NCBI RefSeq assembly: GCF_902826555.1
Contig: NZ_CADEFI010000025.1
Span: 1 to 49,317 of the forward strand
DNA length: 49,317 bases
Reading direction: 5' to 3'
Source: an uncultured Hyphomicrobium sp.
GTDB lineage: Bacteria > Pseudomonadota > Alphaproteobacteria > Rhizobiales > Hyphomicrobiaceae
Positions 1 through 7,714 of this stretch are shown piece after piece. A program made the position numbers and the translations under genes. How positions within the stretch are numbered: position 1 is the first letter of the stretch; each line of letters begins with the position of its first letter. The notes beneath the pieces were generated by a model. That model was not told where the DNA came from. It searched no databases and saw only the letters and a list, made by a program, of their open reading frames with translations.

Positions 1-54
1 AGCACTCCCTTGGTAAGGGAGAGGTCGCAAGTTCAATCCTCGCCGGCAGCACCA
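1..54 (+). tRNA. tRNA-Thr (GGT), 3' part
   Basis: The 5' part lies outside the window. What is visible is the anticodon arm CTCCC-TTGGTAA-GGGAG with anticodon GGT, a short variable region, a T arm with loop TTCAATC, the 3' acceptor strand CGGCAGC and an encoded ACCA end at 51-54. Anticodon GGT reads ACC threonine codons. One T-stem pair looks mismatched (A-C), which is tolerable. The identity rests on the anticodon only, because the 5' acceptor strand is not seen. Confidence 0.9.
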
Positions 55-83
55 TTTTCCATTCTCGTGTCCCGTTCTGAAAG

Positions 84-122
84 GCCGGAAGCCCTGGGGT
101 CTCCGGGCTGCGGCTGGCTTTT
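84..122 (+). terminator. possible terminator after tRNA-Thr
   Basis: An interrupted hairpin pairs GCCG (84-87) with CGGC (111-114) and AGCCC (90-94) with GGGCT (105-109). TTTT follows at 119-122. It lies 30 nt after the tRNA end and would stop that transcript. The stem is imperfect and four bases separate it from the T run, so this is only a plausible call. Confidence 0.35.
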
Positions 123-290
123 GCGTGCGTCGCGAGGCGTGGGCGATCCCGAACCTGTCGGATTCGGCAGGTCGCGGGCCGTGGCCGCTTAAAGCATTTT
201 TACCGGCCGGATCCCTAGACTGGCGCCATTGTCCGAAGTCCGTTCGCGCTGCCGGACTGGCAGGAGAGAACGCGCTTTTCTGGAAGTGTA

Positions 291-1706
291 ATGTCGCAGA
301 CGTATCTGGCGATTGGTTTCAGCCGAAAATATGTTGCCGTCATCCTCGCGGCGATCTCCATGGCGTATGCGCTGGCGATCCTATTCATCGTCGATATCGC
401 GCGCATTCAAGATGTCAAATCTCGGTCGCAGACCCAGAATCTCGTGCGCATGCTTATCGAGCAAAAAACCAAGTGGCTCGAGCGGACGCTTGTCGACTAC
501 GCGGACTGGGGTGCTGCCTACCAACATCTGCATCACACAGTGAACCCGGTATGGGCCTACGATCAGGACAACTTCGGAAAGAGCCTGGCCAACGGTTTGA
601 GCATCGAGTACGCCGCCGTTTTCGACCCGGACGGCAAGGAGGTCTACAGCGTCGTCGACGGCGAGCTGACGAAGGGCTCCGTCGTCTCAAAGATCGGCGG
701 CGTGAAAGAGCTGGTCACTCGCGCCCGTGCGACGCAGGCGCGAGAGGTTGCGACGGGCCTGCTGATTGCCGAGGGAGGGCTGGTGCTGGCGGTGGCAAGC
801 ATCCTGTCCGCCGGTAGCGATTCCTCGGTCAAGCTCGATAGCCGAAATCCTTCGGTCGTGGTGTTCGGCGACCGGTTGACGGATTCGGACATCGGGCAAC
901 TCCGCGATTCACTTGGGCTCAACTCGCTGCGCCTTGTGCCTGCGGGTCCGGGGGTTCGGGAAGCGGATGTTTTCCTGCGGACAGATGACGGCCGGGTCGC
1001 TTTCGTTCTGGACGTGGAGACGATCAGGCCCGGTGAAGAGATGCTCAGGGCCATTCTGCCGTCGTTCGGATTGGTCGGGGTGATGTTTGCCGGCTTGCTG
1101 CTCTGGCTTGCGCGTCAAGGCGTTCGTGTCGCCGGTACGGTTCAGGATGCGGCCACGGCATTGCAAGCGGCACACCGGGCGATGGAGCGAAAAGCTCACT
1201 ATGACGTGGTGACCGGGCTCGCCAACCGGGCGAAATTCACACTCCGCCTGCAGGAAGCGTTGCAGACGCGGGACAAGCCTGTCAGCGTGCTCTTTATCGA
1301 TCTGGACCGGTTCAAGCCGGTCAACGATACGCACGGTCATGATGCGGGTGACTTCGTCTTGAGGCTGGTCGGAGAGCGCCTGAAAGCAATCGTGAAACCT
1401 GATGATCTTTGTGCCCGCCTGGGTGGCGATGAGTTCGTCGTCATGAGCTTCGACAGTGACGAGGCCGCCATTCGCCGGCTCTGCAAAGGCATCATCGCTG
1501 CGATTTCCGCCGACATCTCCTATGGGGAGCACACCATCAATATCGGCGCATCGATCGGCATCGCCCAGTCGCGCCCCGGAAGCGATGCGCTTGAGGATGT
1601 TCTGCGGCGCGCGGATCTCGCCCTCTACGAGGCAAAGACCGCCGGACGATCCAGCTATCGGTGGTGGACGGAGGCGTCCGTCACGTCGGTGCGGATCTCG
1701 GCCTAG
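291..1706 (+). CDS. membrane diguanylate cyclase, CHASE4-GGDEF
   Basis: 471 residues. A transmembrane segment (about 14-36) is followed by an extracytoplasmic CHASE4-like sensor (about 60-240, with the typical DYADWGAAY start), a second membrane helix (about 256-275) and a GGDEF domain (about 300-462). The active-site loop GGDEF is intact at 378-382, so synthesis of cyclic di-GMP from two GTP is expected. The product-inhibition I-site RxxD reads KPDD (369-372), without the Arg, so feedback inhibition may be weak or absent. There is no EAL domain. The ligand of the sensor is unknown. The ribosome site is weak (GGAAG five bases before ATG). The gene stands alone between the tRNA and a convergent gene. 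Confidence 0.9.
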   Translation: MSQTYLAIGFSRKYVAVILAAISMAYALAILFIVDIARIQDVKSRSQTQNLVRMLIEQKTKWLERTLVDYADWGAAYQHLHHTVNPVWAYDQDNFGKSLANGLSIEYAAVFDPDGKEVYSVVDGELTKGSVVSKIGGVKELVTRARATQAREVATGLLIAEGGLVLAVASILSAGSDSSVKLDSRNPSVVVFGDRLTDSDIGQLRDSLGLNSLRLVPAGPGVREADVFLRTDDGRVAFVLDVETIRPGEEMLRAILPSFGLVGVMFAGLLLWLARQGVRVAGTVQDAATALQAAHRAMERKAHYDVVTGLANRAKFTLRLQEALQTRDKPVSVLFIDLDRFKPVNDTHGHDAGDFVLRLVGERLKAIVKPDDLCARLGGDEFVVMSFDSDEAAIRRLCKGIIAAISADISYGEHTINIGASIGIAQSRPGSDALEDVLRRADLALYEAKTAGRSSYRWWTEASVTSVRISA

Positions 1707-1725
1707 GCCCCCCGGCCCTTCCCGC

Positions 1726-1759
1726 AAAAAGAAAACCGGGGCGTGGAGAGCCGCCCCGG
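1726..1759 (-). terminator. intrinsic terminator of the Cys-rich gene
   Basis: A 7-bp stem CCGGGGC/GCCCCGG (1736-1742 with 1753-1759) has a 10-nt loop. On the minus strand it is followed by TTTTCTTTTT (1735-1726), which is the classic form. It lies 67 nt after the stop of the minus-strand gene at 1826. The + strand side has no T run, so it does not obviously serve the diguanylate cyclase gene. Confidence 0.8.
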
Positions 1760-1825
1760 CTTGGTGGCCCGAGAGAGCTCGGGCGATAGAACCTAATTCC
1801 TTGAAAACCCTGCCGAAGCCGGATC

Positions 1826-2113
1826 TTACTTCGCAGCGACCTGGGGGCGTGCCTTGGACTTCGGCACTTCGCCGGCGGCGACGAGAGCGTTGATGCAGCG
1901 CGAGGAGAGGTTGCGGCCGACGGCGCGCATGCACTTGCGGACGCCGGCGCTGTCGGGATCGTGCTGGCTGCAGTGGGCGTAGTAGTCGGAGGCGCAGGCC
2001 ATCTTGACGGCGAGGCTGGTGGCGCCGGCCTGGGTCGAGGCGGCGAGGGTGCCGATGGCGACAGCGGCGGCGAGTGCGGCGCGGGCTGCGAGAAGGGTGC
2101 TGATCGGGGTCAT
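1826..2113 (-). CDS. small exported Cys-rich protein
   Basis: 95 residues with an N-terminal signal peptide (hydrophobic Ala/Leu-rich segment, cleavage likely after AGA near residue 31). The mature part carries four cysteines in the pattern ACASDYYAHC...KCM...SRC and ends in a Lys/Pro-rich tail. Four Cys in an exported protein suggest two disulfides in the periplasm. The pattern recalls small Cys-rich proteins common in Rhizobiales; no function is known to me. The start is supported by GGAGAG seven bases before ATG. The gene is monocistronic with its own terminator. Confidence 0.8.
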   Translation of the reverse strand: MTPISTLLAARAALAAAVAIGTLAASTQAGATSLAVKMACASDYYAHCSQHDPDSAGVRKCMRAVGRNLSSRCINALVAAGEVPKSKARPQVAAK

Positions 2114-2293
2114 TGGTGCTCTCCATCACCGGGGTTGATGAGGAGACTTTGCCCCGGACCGCGCCATCCCGCTGTTCCGGGAGGAACCGGTGGCGGTTTT
2201 TTCGATTTTTCGTCTGTTTTTGCGGGGCGGGCGGTCGGGATGGCCTAGTCTCGTTCGTCCTTGGAGCAGAGATGGGAAAGGAATCGGGTCCCC

Positions 2294-2665
2294 GTGAAAT
2301 ACGCAATCCTTTGTTATCATGCGGAAAATGTCGTTTGTTCCTGGAGCAAGGAGCATGACGAGGCGGTCATGGCCAAGCTCTCGGTGGTTCAGGAGCGACG
2401 CGCGAAAATGGGCCAGCTCGGGCCCGTCGCCCGGTTGATGCCGACCACGGCGGCCACGACCGTGCGCAAGGACAGCGAGCCTCCCCTGGTCATGGATGGG
2501 CCGTTTGCCGAGACCAAGGAACAGCTTCTCGGCTTCTTTGTCGTCGATTGCGCGAACCTCGACGAGGCGCTGGACTTCACCCGGGAGCTCGCCGAAGCCA
2601 ATCCCGGCGGCGCCTACGAGGTGCGGCCGATCGGCTATTTCATCGACTGGAGCGCGCCCCGGTGA
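2294..2665 (+). CDS. YCII/DGPF-domain protein
   Basis: 123 residues from a GTG start, chosen because the family begins with MKYAILCYH; an upstream in-frame ATG at 2261 would add 11 atypical residues. AGGAA lies about 11 bases before the GTG. The family motif DGPFAETKEQLLGFFVVD is clear. YCII-related proteins have a ferredoxin-like fold with a conserved His/Asp pair, and their reaction is unsettled. The stop codon overlaps the GTG start of the sigma-factor gene by 4 bases, so the two are translationally coupled. DGPF proteins are standard partners of ECF42 sigma factors. Confidence 0.88.
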   Translation: MKYAILCYHAENVVCSWSKEHDEAVMAKLSVVQERRAKMGQLGPVARLMPTTAATTVRKDSEPPLVMDGPFAETKEQLLGFFVVDCANLDEALDFTRELAEANPGGAYEVRPIGYFIDWSAPR

Positions 2666-3942
2666 CGGATCTGGCCTGGCTCGATGCCGCGGTGACGGGT
2701 GCCAGGCCCCAGGCCATGGCGGCTCTGCTGCGCTACTTTCGCGACCTCGACCGGGCGGAGGAGGCGTTTCAGGAGGCATCCCTCAAGGCGCTCAAGTCGT
2801 GGCCGCAGAACGGTCCCCCGCGTGATCCCGCCGCGTGGCTCATCATGGTCGGGCGCAACGTGGCACTGGATGCGATCCGGCGCGAGAAAAAGTCGGAAGT
2901 GCTGCCGGAGGACGACGCCGCGGTCTCGGATCTCGACGACACGGAAGGCGCGCTCGTCGAGCGGCTGGACGATGCCCACTATCGCGACGACATCCTGCGT
3001 CTCTTGTTCACGTGCTGTCATCCCGATCTGCCGAGCACGCAGCAGATCGCACTGGCGCTGAGGGTCGTGTCTGGGCTTACCGTCGGGGAGATCGCCAAGG
3101 CGTTCCTGGTCACGGAAGCGGCCATGGAGCAGCGCATCACGCGCGCCAAGCGGCGCATCGGGGACGCAGGGATTGCGTTCGAGACGCCCGGACCGGTGGA
3201 GCGCAGCGAGCGGCTCGGCACCGTTGCGGCGATGATCTACTTGCTGTTCAACGAGGGCTATTCGGCGAGCGGCGGCGAGGTGCAGGTGCGCAAGCCGCTG
3301 TGCGAGGAGGCGATCCGCCTGGCACGCCTCATGTTGCGGCTGTTTCCGGCCGAGCCCGAAATTCTGGGCTTCACGGCGCTGCTGCTGCTGCAACATGCGC
3401 GCGCGGATGCCCGCGTGGATGCGGAGGGCGCCATCGTGCTGCTCGAAGACCAGGACCGAGCCCGCTGGAACCGCGGTCTGATTGCCGAAGGCGAGGCGCT
3501 GATCGACAAGGCGATGCGGCACCGCCGGTCCGGTCCCTATCAGGTCCAGGCGGCCATCGCGGCCCTGCATTGCACAGCTTCGAGCTACGACGCCACCGAC
3601 TGGCCGCAAATCGATGCGCTGTACAGTACGCTCGAGCAGTTGCAGCCATCGCCGGTTGTGACGCTCAACCGTGCGGTGGCAGTGAGCAAGGTCCAGGGTG
3701 CGGAGGCAGCATTGGCGATGATTGCGCCGTTGGCAGCGAAGCTCGGCGGTTATTTCCATTTCTTCGGGCTCAAGGGGGCGCTGCTCTCCGAGCTCGGGCG
3801 CGTCAGCGAGGCGCGTGAAGCCTACGACCGGGCCATTGCGCTTGCCCATACCACACAGGAGGCGGCCCACATTCGCCTTCACCTCGACCGCTTAGCGCAG
3901 AACAGCTCACCGGCGAAGCGCCCGAAGAGGAACGGCTCATAG
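2662..3942 (+). CDS. ECF42-type RNA polymerase sigma factor
   Basis: 426 residues from the GTG overlapping the previous stop. Sigma region 2 lies at about 15-75 (YFRDLDRAEEAFQEASLKAL) and region 4 at about 115-175. The hallmarks LLFTCCHPDL and YLLFNEGYSAS are present. A long helical, TPR-like C-terminal domain (about 190-410) makes it twice as long as a simple ECF factor. This build together with an adjacent DGPF gene defines the ECF42 group, in which the C-terminal extension is thought to replace an anti-sigma factor. No anti-sigma gene is seen next to it. Likely targets are its own operon; that is inference. Confidence 0.9.
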   Translation: MTDLAWLDAAVTGARPQAMAALLRYFRDLDRAEEAFQEASLKALKSWPQNGPPRDPAAWLIMVGRNVALDAIRREKKSEVLPEDDAAVSDLDDTEGALVERLDDAHYRDDILRLLFTCCHPDLPSTQQIALALRVVSGLTVGEIAKAFLVTEAAMEQRITRAKRRIGDAGIAFETPGPVERSERLGTVAAMIYLLFNEGYSASGGEVQVRKPLCEEAIRLARLMLRLFPAEPEILGFTALLLLQHARADARVDAEGAIVLLEDQDRARWNRGLIAEGEALIDKAMRHRRSGPYQVQAAIAALHCTASSYDATDWPQIDALYSTLEQLQPSPVVTLNRAVAVSKVQGAEAALAMIAPLAAKLGGYFHFFGLKGALLSELGRVSEAREAYDRAIALAHTTQEAAHIRLHLDRLAQNSSPAKRPKRNGS

Positions 3943-4045
3943 GAATTTTTTGTTTCCGGTGTCGGCGTGCCGGTCGCTCCGTCGTCCTTGGTTGGAACGC
4001 TACGAAAACCGGCAAAAACACACGGGATCGCGGAGGAGAGACATC

Positions 4046-4600
4046 ATGATCGAGACTGCTCTCTATGTTACTCTGGGATTGGCGGTGGTCGCCGCCGTCG
4101 TTCTTGCGCTGGCCTGGCGCCGGCCGGACACGATGAAGATCGTGCGCTCGGCGGACATCGCTGCGCCACCCGAGGCCATCTTCCCATTGATCGAGGATCT
4201 CAGGCTTTTCTCGACCTGGTCGCCGTTCGAGAAGGATCCGGCCATGGCAAAGATCTACAGCGGACCGGACCGCGGCCCGGGCCAGCGTATGGCGTGGAAC
4301 GGCAATGCAGAGGTAGGCGAGGGGACGGTGACGGTCCTCGGCTCGTCTCCACCGTCGCAGGTCGACATGCAGCTCAGCATGATCCGGCCCATGCAGGCCG
4401 ACAATCACGTGACGTTCACGCTGTTGCCGCACGCCGGCACCACGACGGTGACGTGGTCGATCGAGGGCGGCGTGCCGCTGGCCGGAAAGGTGATGCAGCT
4501 TTTCGTCGACATGGACCGCATGTGCGGGGCCCAGTTCGAAGAGGGGCTCGCCAACCTGAAGGCGCGTGTCGAACGCTTGTCCGTCGCAGCTCGGGCCTAG
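4046..4600 (+). CDS. membrane-anchored SRPBCC (polyketide cyclase-like) protein
   Basis: 184 residues. The start is set by GGAGGAGAG six bases before the ATG. One N-terminal membrane helix (about 4-23) is followed by a START/SRPBCC ligand-binding fold starting at IVRSADIAAPPEAIFPLI; the WSPFEKDP and WNGN stretches fit the polyketide_cyc2 branch. These domains bind hydrophobic ligands, and the ligand here is unknown. It follows the ECF42 gene by about 100 bases on the same strand. SRPBCC/AHSA1 proteins commonly sit with YCII and ECF42 genes, so it may belong to that regulon. Confidence 0.85.
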   Translation: MIETALYVTLGLAVVAAVVLALAWRRPDTMKIVRSADIAAPPEAIFPLIEDLRLFSTWSPFEKDPAMAKIYSGPDRGPGQRMAWNGNAEVGEGTVTVLGSSPPSQVDMQLSMIRPMQADNHVTFTLLPHAGTTTVTWSIEGGVPLAGKVMQLFVDMDRMCGAQFEEGLANLKARVERLSVAARA

Positions 4601-4612
4601 GAGTGGGACCTC

Positions 4613-5689
4613 ATGGTGAAAGTTCTGGTTCTTGTTGGCACCAAGAAGGGCGTGTTCATTGCCGAGAGCGACGGAGCGCGCCGCAATTGGGCGCTCAAGG
4701 GTCCGTTCTGCAACACTTGGCCGATCCAACATGCGATCGCCGACGCGGCGACGGGCACGATCTATGCCGCGGGCGGCAATCCCTGGTTCGGCGCCGCCAT
4801 CTGGAAATCCACCGATCTCGGCGAGACTTGGACGCATTCAAGCGAGGGGCTTGCCTATGCGGAAGGCGAGGAGCCGATCAAGGCGGCGTGGAGCCTCGCG
4901 CAAGGGAGCGACGGGCTTTATGCGGGCGTGGAACCGGCAGGGCTCTTCAAAAGCACCGACGGCGGCGTGACGTGGAGCCATGTGGCAGGGCTGAGGGATC
5001 ATCCGACGCGGCCGCACTGGCATCCGGGTGGTGCGGGGCTCATCCTGCATACGATCGTGCCGCATCCCGACACCAAGAAGATCTGGGTCGGGATCTCTTC
5101 GGCGGGCGTGTTCCATACGGCCGACGGCGGAGCGACGTGGGAGCCGCGCAACCGGGGCACGCGGGCCGACTACAATCCGGAGGATCAGCGCTATCCGGAA
5201 TTCGGCCAGTGCGTGCACAGCCTGGTGCTGGCACCGGGCGGGCTAGACCGGCTCTATCAGCAGAACCATTGCGGCATGTACCGGAGCGATGACGGCGGCA
5301 AGCAGTGGTCGAGCATCGAGGCGGGGTTGCCGTCCGCCTTCGGCTTCCCGTCGGCGGTGCATCCGCGCGATGCGGATACGCTCTACCTGATGCCGCTCAA
5401 CGGCGACATTCAAGGCCGTTTCATGCCGGACGCGCGGGCTGCGGTCTGGCGTACGCGCGACGGCGGCGCGTCGTGGTCGGCACTGCGCGAAGGGTTGCCG
5501 CAGAAGGACGCCTATTTCGGCGTGCTGCGGCAGGCGCTGGCGACGGACCGGCTGGAGCCAGCCGGCGTCTATTTCGGCACCGGCGGCGGCGGACTTTTCG
5601 CAAGCGCGGACGAGGGCGAGAGCTGGGCGTGCCTCGCCCAGCATCTTCCGTCCATCTCGTCGGTGGAAACTCTCGTCATCGAGGACTAG
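4613..5689 (+). CDS. BNR-repeat (sialidase-like) beta-propeller protein
   Basis: 358 residues with no signal peptide. Six Asp-box/BNR motifs are visible: STDLGETW, STDGGVTW, TADGGATW, SDDGGKQW, TRDGGASW and SADEGESW. This fits a six-bladed propeller of the sialidase/YCF48-like class. Asp boxes are structural, and I see no complete sialidase Arg triad, so hydrolase activity is not shown. It begins 12 bases after the SRPBCC gene behind AGGAG and is followed after 9 bases by the MoaD-like gene. That tight spacing implies cotranscription and a shared task. Confidence 0.85.
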   Translation: MVKVLVLVGTKKGVFIAESDGARRNWALKGPFCNTWPIQHAIADAATGTIYAAGGNPWFGAAIWKSTDLGETWTHSSEGLAYAEGEEPIKAAWSLAQGSDGLYAGVEPAGLFKSTDGGVTWSHVAGLRDHPTRPHWHPGGAGLILHTIVPHPDTKKIWVGISSAGVFHTADGGATWEPRNRGTRADYNPEDQRYPEFGQCVHSLVLAPGGLDRLYQQNHCGMYRSDDGGKQWSSIEAGLPSAFGFPSAVHPRDADTLYLMPLNGDIQGRFMPDARAAVWRTRDGGASWSALREGLPQKDAYFGVLRQALATDRLEPAGVYFGTGGGGLFASADEGESWACLAQHLPSISSVETLVIED

Positions 5690-5698
5690 CCTCGTCGC

Positions 5699-6007
5699 AT
5701 GACACGCATGGATGAAGCGCGTATCGAAAACGAAGGCGAGACGACCGTCTCGGTGCTGCTACCGCGCGCGCTTCTCGATCTCTTTCCCGAAGCGGTGCGC
5801 GAAGTGGAGGTTCCGGCACGTACCGTGGCCGACGTGATCGGCGCGCTGGAAGCGCGCTGGCCCGGCATGCGGGATCGCCTTTGCGATTCAACGCCGCGCG
5901 TGCGCCGGCACATCAACATCTTCGTCGACGGGGAGCGGGCTTCGCTGGATACGCGCTTGCGGAACGGTGTCAGGGTCTATGTGCTGACGGCGATCTCGGG
6001 CGGCTGA
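5699..6007 (+). CDS. MoaD/ThiS-family beta-grasp protein
   Basis: 102 residues; a second ATG three codons in is an alternative start. The fold cues are LLPRALLDLFP near the start, a central ARTVADVIGALEARWPGM helix, the strand HINIFVDGERA, and a C-terminus ending VYVLTAISGG. In MoaD and ThiS the terminal Gly-Gly is adenylated and thiocarboxylated so that the protein carries sulfur. No moaE, thiG, E1-like or JAMM gene is nearby, so a cofactor-synthesis role is not supported by context. I recall the BNR protein/MoaD-like pair recurring in bacteria, but its function is not known to me. Confidence 0.82.
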   Translation: MTRMDEARIENEGETTVSVLLPRALLDLFPEAVREVEVPARTVADVIGALEARWPGMRDRLCDSTPRVRRHINIFVDGERASLDTRLRNGVRVYVLTAISGG

Positions 6008-6021
6008 GCTTATCCGGAGCG

Positions 6022-7218
6022 TCAGGGCGACCAGCCGAGCACGGCATGCATCACGAAGAAGCCGACCACGTAGGCAAGGGGGATGGCCCAGCCCGCCGTC
6101 ACCCAGGCCTTCACGGACTTGGTCTCGGGATAGAGGTTCGAGAGGGCGACGCCGGCCGAGGACCCGAACCAGATCATCGATCCGCCGAACCCGACCGCGT
6201 AAGCCAGATAGCCCCAATCGTATCCGCCCTGCTTGATGGCGAGCGCGGTGAGCGGAATGTTGTCGAAGACGGCGGACACGAAGCCCAGCACGAGCGCCGT
6301 CGACGGCGATGCGGGGGGAAGGGACTCGATCGGCATCATCGAGGCGGCGCTGACGAGGGCCAGAAGAAAAACGGATCCTTTGGCCGCTTCGGGCAGGATC
6401 GGCCAGTCCGGCGCATGGAGAGGCAGCGCGACGAGAATTGCCGCCCATACGGCGAGACCCACGAGCGGAACGTGATCGAGGATGTCGGGCCGATAGAGGT
6501 TGGCCAGGACGTTGGCCGTGATGGCGCCGACGAGGATCAGTGCGACGATGGCGATGCGGGTCGGAATGATGGCGGTGCCCGGCGCAGCGTCTTTCATGAT
6601 CGGCTGCAGGCGGTGCTGGCTGCGCGCGGCGGGGATAGCGAACACGGCGAAGGCGACCGCAGCGGCCACATAGGCGTGAAGCACGTGGAGGGGGCTGACG
6701 CCCGAGATCCAGATCATGGTGGTGGTGGTGTCGCCGACCACGCTGCCGGAGCCGCCGGCGTTCGAGGCTGCGACAATGGCGGCGAGATAGCCGATGTGGA
6801 CTTTGCCGCGGAATACCGAGCGCGCGACGGTGCCACCGATGACGGCCGCGGCGATGTTGTCGAGGAAGGCCGACATGACGAAGATCATGGCGAGGAGGGC
6901 GAGGCCGCCGGTCCAGTCGTCCGGCAGCAGGTTCGGCATGACGGCGGGGACCTGCGACTCCTCGAAGTGACGAGAGAGAATGGCGAACCCGGTCAGGAGC
7001 AAGAGCAGATTGGCGAGCAGCACCCATTCGTGGGCGAAATGGCCGGCGAGTCCAGCGAGGCCGTCGCCGAGTTTGAAACCTGTCAACGCCGTCTTGTAGA
7101 CCGTGATGGCCGCAAGGCCCGCGAGCGCGGCTCCGAGCGTGTGCCTGTGAAAGACGGCGACCGCGGCGAGGGTGGCCGCGAACAACCAAAGCTCGGCGGG
7201 AATGGAGAGCAGGCTCAT
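6022..7218 (-). CDS. NhaD-like ion transporter (Na+/H+ antiporter type)
   Basis: 398 residues, almost wholly hydrophobic with about 10-11 membrane helices. Two pseudo-repeated helix-break motifs, SAFLDNIAAAVIGG (about 115-128) and SAVFDNIPLTALAI (about 315-328), are typical of the ion-transporter superfamily that holds NhaD and ArsB. ASNAGGSGSVVGDTTTTM is the NhaD-like loop. Na+/H+ exchange in the inner membrane is the best guess, but another cation or anion is possible. The ribosome site before this ATG is poor. It converges with the MoaD-like gene (14-bp gap) and is separated from the upstream amt operon by a terminator. Confidence 0.82.
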   Translation of the reverse strand: MSLLSIPAELWLFAATLAAVAVFHRHTLGAALAGLAAITVYKTALTGFKLGDGLAGLAGHFAHEWVLLANLLLLLTGFAILSRHFEESQVPAVMPNLLPDDWTGGLALLAMIFVMSAFLDNIAAAVIGGTVARSVFRGKVHIGYLAAIVAASNAGGSGSVVGDTTTTMIWISGVSPLHVLHAYVAAAVAFAVFAIPAARSQHRLQPIMKDAAPGTAIIPTRIAIVALILVGAITANVLANLYRPDILDHVPLVGLAVWAAILVALPLHAPDWPILPEAAKGSVFLLALVSAASMMPIESLPPASPSTALVLGFVSAVFDNIPLTALAIKQGGYDWGYLAYAVGFGGSMIWFGSSAGVALSNLYPETKSVKAWVTAGWAIPLAYVVGFFVMHAVLGWSP

Positions 7219-7306
7219 GGGAATGGGTGGCGGCTGGAGCAGAGAAGGAGGGCGCGCGCAATTCTAGCGGTTTCGCGCTTCTGCGCCATCGCGATTGGGC
7301 CGTGCA

Positions 7307-7350
7307 GAAAACTCGAGGCCCCAGGCCGAGGCAGGTCCTGGAGCCTCGAG
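7307..7350 (-). terminator. terminator of the amt operon
   Basis: The outer stem CTCGAGGC/GCCTCGAG (7312-7319 with 7343-7350) encloses CCAGG/CCTGG (7321-7325 with 7337-7341). On the minus strand it runs into TTTTC. A second 8-bp hairpin, TCCGCCGG/CCGGCGGA (7357-7364 with 7382-7389), lies just upstream in transcription direction. Together they separate the ammonium-transporter operon from the NhaD-like gene. The 237-bp gap holds nothing else I can support. Confidence 0.75.
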
Positions 7351-7455
7351 GTACGCTCCGCCGGCCGGGGTGCTCGGCCAACCGGCGGAAACTCGCGCGA
7401 CCTGTCGTCCGCCTCGGCCCTCCTTAGGATCCGAAGCGGACGCGGTCTTAGGACA

Positions 7456-7647
7456 CTACTCGCCTGGGCTCGCCGTGAAATTGCCGATGATCGCCTTGTG
7501 GTGCTTGGCCTCCATGGCGAGCTGCCACACCAAGAAGACGACGAAGAGAGCGGCAATGCCGATCGAGAACGGGATTTCCATTCCGTGGAACGGATAGACC
7601 GCAGTGACCTCGGGCAGCTTCGAAAGTGACGTAATGCCGGTGTTCAT
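7456..7647 (-). CDS. 63-residue single-helix membrane protein, amt companion
   Basis: 63 residues. The start is set by AAAGGAGT six bases before the ATG. One membrane helix (about 26-45: IPFSIGIAALFVVFLVWQLA) is followed by EAKHHKAIIGNF and a short tail. It lies 67 bases after the ammonium-transporter stop and before a strong terminator, so it shares that transcript and its sigma-54 promoter. The position is where glnK usually sits, but it is not GlnK-like. I do not recognise the family. A small regulatory or stabilising subunit of the transporter is a guess from context only. Confidence 0.7.
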   Translation of the reverse strand: MNTGITSLSKLPEVTAVYPFHGMEIPFSIGIAALFVVFLVWQLAMEAKHHKAIIGNFTASPGE

Positions 7648-7714
7648 GGGAGAACTCCTTTGAAGTTTGAGTGCGAGCCGCGGCGCGTGGTCCCCGGCTC
7701 GCACGGCGCCAGTG

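Noticed and set aside
5881-7629. Long + strand open frame across the NhaD-like gene
   Set aside because: It is antisense to a clear membrane transporter, highly charged in composition with no fold or ribosome site, and arises from GC-rich codon bias.
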